From NCBI GenBank assembly GCA_015223015.1, contig JADFWK010000236.1, positions 1-9,243 of the forward strand: a DNA stretch of 9,243 nt. Reading direction: 5' to 3'. The stretch comes from Pseudomonadota bacterium (GTDB lineage: Bacteria > Desulfobacterota > DSM-4660 > Desulfatiglandales > B25-G16). Numbering within the stretch: the stretch's first letter is position 1; each line of letters starts with the position of its first letter. The notes under the pieces were generated by a model that saw only the letters and a program-made list of their open reading frames with translations, did not search any database and was not told where the DNA came from. Shown here piece after piece: positions 6,316 through 9,243 of this stretch. A program made the position numbers and the translations under genes.

Positions 6316-7755
6316 TTACCAACCGATTATGAGATAGTTATGAATCGAATTGGCTACTTGTCTGCCTGCACCCATAGCCAGGATAACGGTTGCCTGTCCG
6401 GTAACAATATCACCCCCAGCCCAAACACCTTTTTTGGTTGTCTTACCGGTTTCAGGCTCGGCAATGATATTTCCCCATCTGTTCAACTGGATATCAGGGG
6501 TTGCTTTGGTTAACAGAGGATTTGCACCGGCACCTATAGAAATAACTGCTGTATCGCACTCCGTCTCAAATTCACTGCCCTTAATCGGAACTGGCCGGCG
6601 CCTCCCTGATTCGTCAGGCTCACCGAGTTCCATCCTCTGACACCTCACCCCTGTCAGACGTCCGTCACTATCTCCAATAAAATTCAGGGGGGCCGCCAGA
6701 AGATGAAATTCTAACCCCTCCTCTTCACCGTGATGGATCTCTTCGATTCTGGCAGGCATCTCCTCCCTGGACCTGCGATAGATAATCCTTACCTGATCTG
6801 CACCAAGACGCAGCGCTGTCCTCGCAGAATCCATAGCTACGTTCCCTGCCCCGAACACAACCACATTTTTACCCCTTATAATTGGTGTATCATACTCGGG
6901 GAACAGATATGCCTTCATCAGGTTGCTCCTGGTCAGATACTCATTAGCAGAATAAACACCAATCAGGTTTTCACCGGGTATATTCATGAATACAGGAAGT
7001 CCGGCCCCTACACCTACATACACTGCGCCATAACCTTGTTCGAAGAGTTCATCAACGCTTACGGTGGCACCAACAACCATATCACACTCGAATTTCACCC
7101 CAAGTTTTTTCATGTAGTCAACCTCAGCAGCTACAATCGCCTTGGGTAGTCTAAATTCTGGGATTCCATAAATCAAAACACCACCAGGGATCTGAAAGGC
7201 CTCAAACACGGTAACATCATGGCCCTTAAGGATAAGATCTCCGGCCACGGTGAGTCCTGATGGTCCTGAGCCAACCACTGCAACCCGCTTCCCTGTTAGT
7301 GGCTCTTTGATAGCCTTTGTTTCCGCAGAAGGCTCATTTTCAGGTATGGAGCCAGCACCTTCAGATCTCTCCCAGTCAGCTAAAAATCGCTCTAACCGCC
7401 CAATGGCGACAGGCTCTCCCTTCTTGCCCAATATGCAAACCTTCTCACATTGTACCTCCTGCGGACAGACCCTACCACAGACCGCAGGGAGCAAGTTTCT
7501 CTCTTTGATCTTTGCTATGCCACCTGCAAAGTCACCTTCCTTGATCCTGGCTATAAATCCAGGGATATCTATTTCTACCGGGCAACCAGTCATGCAGCCA
7601 GGATTCTTGCACTGAATGCACCTGCTTGCCTCTAGCATAGCTGTCTCTGGGGAATAACCAAAAGGAACCTCTTTGTAGTTTCTGACTCTAACTTTGGGCT
7701 CCTGCTCAGGCATTGGCTGCCGGGGAATCTTTTCCTTCTTTTCCTTTTCCTCCAT
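6316..7755 (-). CDS. nfnB: NfnB-type large subunit of NADH-dependent ferredoxin:NADP+ oxidoreductase (GltD-like)
   Basis: Large subunit of the electron-bifurcating NfnAB transhydrogenase, which couples NADPH oxidation to reduction of ferredoxin and NAD+ (and the reverse). The same family is often labelled GltA/GltD or SudA. The 479 residues match the usual length. Two four-Cys sets bind Fe-S clusters: C46, C49, C54, C58 and C93, C97, C103, C107; E104 is a candidate for the unusual glutamate ligand reported in Nfn structures. The FAD loop is VVGSGPSG at 160-167, the NADP(H) loop VFGAGNVAMDSARTA at 300-314 with RRSREEMPA at 327-335, and the C-terminal FAD motif GGDIVTGQATVI runs from 447. The first 20 residues are a charged Lys/Glu-rich tail. 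GGAGG at 7765-7769 lies 9 bases before the ATG. The partner nfnA is upstream but 215 bases away. A stand-alone glutamate synthase role is unlikely without a large subunit. Confidence 0.92.
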   Translation of the reverse strand: MEEKEKKEKIPRQPMPEQEPKVRVRNYKEVPFGYSPETAMLEASRCIQCKNPGCMTGCPVEIDIPGFIARIKEGDFAGGIAKIKERNLLPAVCGRVCPQEVQCEKVCILGKKGEPVAIGRLERFLADWERSEGAGSIPENEPSAETKAIKEPLTGKRVAVVGSGPSGLTVAGDLILKGHDVTVFEAFQIPGGVLIYGIPEFRLPKAIVAAEVDYMKKLGVKFECDMVVGATVSVDELFEQGYGAVYVGVGAGLPVFMNIPGENLIGVYSANEYLTRSNLMKAYLFPEYDTPIIRGKNVVVFGAGNVAMDSARTALRLGADQVRIIYRRSREEMPARIEEIHHGEEEGLEFHLLAAPLNFIGDSDGRLTGVRCQRMELGEPDESGRRRPVPIKGSEFETECDTAVISIGAGANPLLTKATPDIQLNRWGNIIAEPETGKTTKKGVWAGGDIVTGQATVILAMGAGRQVANSIHNYLIIGW

Positions 7756-7789
7756 TATGGTATTCCTCCATCCTCAAAAAAAGTGCCTA

Positions 7790-7919
7790 AAGTGAGCTAA
7801 AGCCCGCCCTGGCGCTATGTGCTTTAGTTAACCTACTAAGTTTATTAGCCAGTACGTGCTCGAAGCAGCATAGTAAGCCGATAGGCCAGGACTGGGCCAG
7901 GGTTATAAGTGAGCTAAAG
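7790..7919. repeat. Insertion-like spacer element flanked by a 13-bp direct repeat
   Basis: AAGTGAGCTAAAG occurs exactly at 7790-7802 and 7907-7919, and a degenerate copy (AAGTGCCTAAAG) abuts the first at 7781-7792. The 104 bases between the exact copies begin and end with a short inverted repeat, CCCTGGC at 7807-7813 and GCCAGGG at 7896-7902. CTAAAG or its complement CTTTAG appears five times between 7787 and 7956. There is no open frame. It could be a small non-autonomous insertion with target duplication, or a regulator-binding region with repeated half-sites. Confidence 0.5.
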
Positions 7920-7970
7920 TTGCTGTATGCTTTGCTTTTTTATTCCTTAACTTTAGACACTATATCTCTC

Positions 7971-8810
7971 TTATGTTCTGCTCCACTGCCGACTCTCCCA
8001 CTCTTGCAATGACTGGATCTCTTCATCCTGATAACCTCTTTGCCGAGAGAGGAGCACGTCCCAATCTACCTCATGGCCATCAAATTCAGGGCCATCTACA
8101 CAAGCGAACCTAGTCTCTCCGCCAACTGACACCCTGCAACAGCCACACATGCCAGTCCCATCCACCATAATTGAGCTCAAATGAACAACTGTCTTGATGC
8201 CCAGAGGCTTTGTTGTCTCTGAGGTGAGCTTCATCATAAAGGTACAACCAAAGGCGACAACAAGATCAATCTTACCTCCACTGTCAACTATTTGTTTAAC
8301 CTGATCAGGGATCCATCTTTCAGCAGCATGAGAACCATCACCAACGGTCACGAACAACTGGTCACTTACCCTCTTCAATTCCTCTTCCCAAAACAGGAGA
8401 TACTTACTCCGACCCTCAATAACCGAGATAACCTTGTTGCCTGCCTCCTTCATCGCCCGGGCAATGGGCATCATGGCAGCTATGCCATAGCAACCACCGA
8501 CGCAGACTACGGTACCGAATTTTTCAATATGTGTCGGGATGCCTAGAGGACCTACGAGGCTGTAAAGGGAATCTCCGGCGTTCAGGAGAGCCAGGCGCTG
8601 GGTAGTGGTTCCCACCTCCATGAATACAATGGTGATGAAGCCCTTTTCTCGATCCCAGTCTGCGACTGTGAGTGGAATCCTTTCACCCTTCTCGTCAACA
8701 GTAATGATTACAAACTGGCCTGGCTGGGCCTTTTTAGCTACCGCGGGGGCCTCAACGTTAATCAAATGTATATTGGGTACTAACTCTTCCTTTGCTAGTA
8801 TTTTATACAA
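7971..8810 (-). CDS. nfnA: NfnA-type small subunit of NADH-dependent ferredoxin:NADP+ oxidoreductase
   Basis: Small flavoprotein subunit of NfnAB, related to PyrK and SudB; it carries FAD and a [2Fe-2S] cluster and handles the NAD(H) side. I start it at a TTG at 8810, because AGGAGG (8817-8822) is 6 bases upstream and the protein then begins MYKILAKEEL, as usual for the family. The longer frame from 8849 adds 13 residues translated across the ribosome site and overlaps the preceding gene. The 279 residues are normal. RIPLTVAD at 44-51 is the FAD-binding motif, VCVGGCYGIAAMMPIA at 102-117 the nucleotide-binding loop. The cluster site is DGTGMCGCCRV (217-227) with C237 in FACVDGPEF; D217 plus three Cys matches the Asp-ligated cluster known in Nfn. 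The preceding fdhA-like gene ends 19 bases upstream, so the two are probably translated together. Confidence 0.92.
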   Translation of the reverse strand: MYKILAKEELVPNIHLINVEAPAVAKKAQPGQFVIITVDEKGERIPLTVADWDREKGFITIVFMEVGTTTQRLALLNAGDSLYSLVGPLGIPTHIEKFGTVVCVGGCYGIAAMMPIARAMKEAGNKVISVIEGRSKYLLFWEEELKRVSDQLFVTVGDGSHAAERWIPDQVKQIVDSGGKIDLVVAFGCTFMMKLTSETTKPLGIKTVVHLSSIMVDGTGMCGCCRVSVGGETRFACVDGPEFDGHEVDWDVLLSRQRGYQDEEIQSLQEWESRQWSRT

Positions 8811-8816
8811 TTTACA

Positions 8817-8822
8817 CCTCCT
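8817..8822 (-). promoter_or_regulatory. Ribosome binding site that fixes the nfnA TTG start
   Basis: AGGAGG on the minus strand, 6 bases before TTG at 8808-8810 and just after the stop of the upstream gene at 8830-8832. It decides the TTG start over the upstream in-frame start at 8849. Confidence 0.85.
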
Positions 8823-8829
8823 GAAAAAA

Positions 8830-9243
8830 CTATTCCTGGCTCTTTTCAATCCTCACTGCACATACCTTGAATTCAGGTATTTTAGCCACGGGGTCAACGG
8901 CTGGGTTGGTTAATTGATTGGTAGGGCTTTCTGCAAAGTGGAAGTTCATGCTCACGACCCCCGCAGGTGTAACCTCTGTCACTTTTGCTTTTGCGGTAAC
9001 AGCTCCCCTCCGGGATACAACCCTAACCATCTCCCCATCGCCTATACCCAATAATGATGCGTCCTTTGGGCTCATCTCTACCATGCCTTCGCCATCCAAT
9101 GCATTGAGCCCCTTAACCTTTCGTGTCATAGTGCCCGTATGGAAATGGTACCTGCTCCTCTCACTCGTAAGAAGCAGAGGATATTCATCATCAGGGAGTT
9201 CTGCTGGTGGCTTGTAGGTAAGGGGTATGAACTGGCCTTTCCC
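8830..9243 (-). CDS. Molybdopterin oxidoreductase, formate dehydrogenase alpha-like, C-terminal part only
   Basis: The frame is open from the window edge at 9243 to TAG at 8830-8832, giving the last 137 residues; everything upstream is missing. It is the C-terminal molybdopterin dinucleotide-binding domain of the DMSO-reductase superfamily. The motif YPLLLTSERSRYHFHTGTMT (residues 21-40) and the following TRKVKGLN are typical of formate dehydrogenase alpha subunits, as are MSPKDASLLGI and the end DPVAKIPEFKVCAVRIEKS. The catalytic Cys or Sec and the Fe-S domains are outside the window, so formate as substrate is inferred. An NADH-quinone oxidoreductase subunit G-like or other FdhA homologue remains possible. 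The ATG at 9129 is internal and not the start. nfnA follows after 19 bases, which suggests a joint operon that links the enzyme to NAD(P)H and ferredoxin pools. Confidence 0.85.
   Translation of the reverse strand, partial: GKGQFIPLTYKPPAELPDDEYPLLLTSERSRYHFHTGTMTRKVKGLNALDGEGMVEMSPKDASLLGIGDGEMVRVVSRRGAVTAKAKVTEVTPAGVVSMNFHFAESPTNQLTNPAVDPVAKIPEFKVCAVRIEKSQE

Noticed and set aside
8811..8849. Overlap of nfnA with the fdhA-like gene
   Set aside because: It results from an upstream in-frame start; the TTG at 8810 with its ribosome site removes the overlap.
1..9243. CRISPR arrays, tRNA or rRNA genes, toxin-antitoxin pairs, defence genes, intact transposases
   Set aside because: I looked on both strands and saw no regular repeat array, no tRNA-like fold and no such protein families.

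Overview
The window looks like a chromosomal piece of a strictly anaerobic, probably Desulfobacterota (old Deltaproteobacteria) organism. The suggestion rests on gene content: a tungsten-type aldehyde ferredoxin oxidoreductase of the BamB-like kind, an NfnAB-type transhydrogenase, the end of a formate-dehydrogenase-like molybdopterin protein, and Fe-S opine/amino-acid oxidase remnants. This is inference; there is no rRNA or marker gene to settle the taxonomy.

Every gene I can support lies on the minus strand, so transcription runs from high to low coordinates. In that order: (1) 9243-8830, the 3' end of a molybdopterin oxidoreductase (fdhA-like); (2) 8810-7971, nfnA, starting at a TTG with a strong ribosome site; (3) a 215-base spacer with a 13-bp direct repeat; (4) 7755-6316, nfnB; (5) a 517-base gap with a hairpin but no convincing gene; (6) 5798-4836, an ornithine cyclodeaminase/mu-crystallin family dehydrogenase; (7) two GC-rich hairpins at 4735-4805; (8) 4620-3973, a pseudogene in which the Fe-S C-terminal region of one oxidase subunit is joined to the C-terminus of a DAO-family FAD subunit, with an amber stop inside it; (9) 3898-1757, the BamB-like tungsten oxidoreductase; (10) a 352-base gap with a good sigma-70-like promoter; (11) 1404-565, proC; (12) 471-1, the 5' part of a conserved hypothetical gene starting at GTG.

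Functionally there are two themes. The right side is redox balancing: the fdhA-like protein and NfnAB are closely spaced and could move electrons among formate, ferredoxin, NADH and NADPH. The middle is imino/amino-acid chemistry: the OCD-family enzyme probably belonged to an Fe-S flavoprotein opine or amino-acid oxidase operon, of which only a fused, broken remnant is left. proC makes proline and appears to have its own promoter.

I did not find an evidently new defence, mobile or regulatory system. The most unusual items are the chimeric, decaying oxidase remnant and the small insertion-like element between nfnA and nfnB. Three starts were set from ribosome sites rather than from the longest open frame: the tungsten enzyme (3898), nfnA (8810, TTG) and the hypothetical protein (471, GTG).
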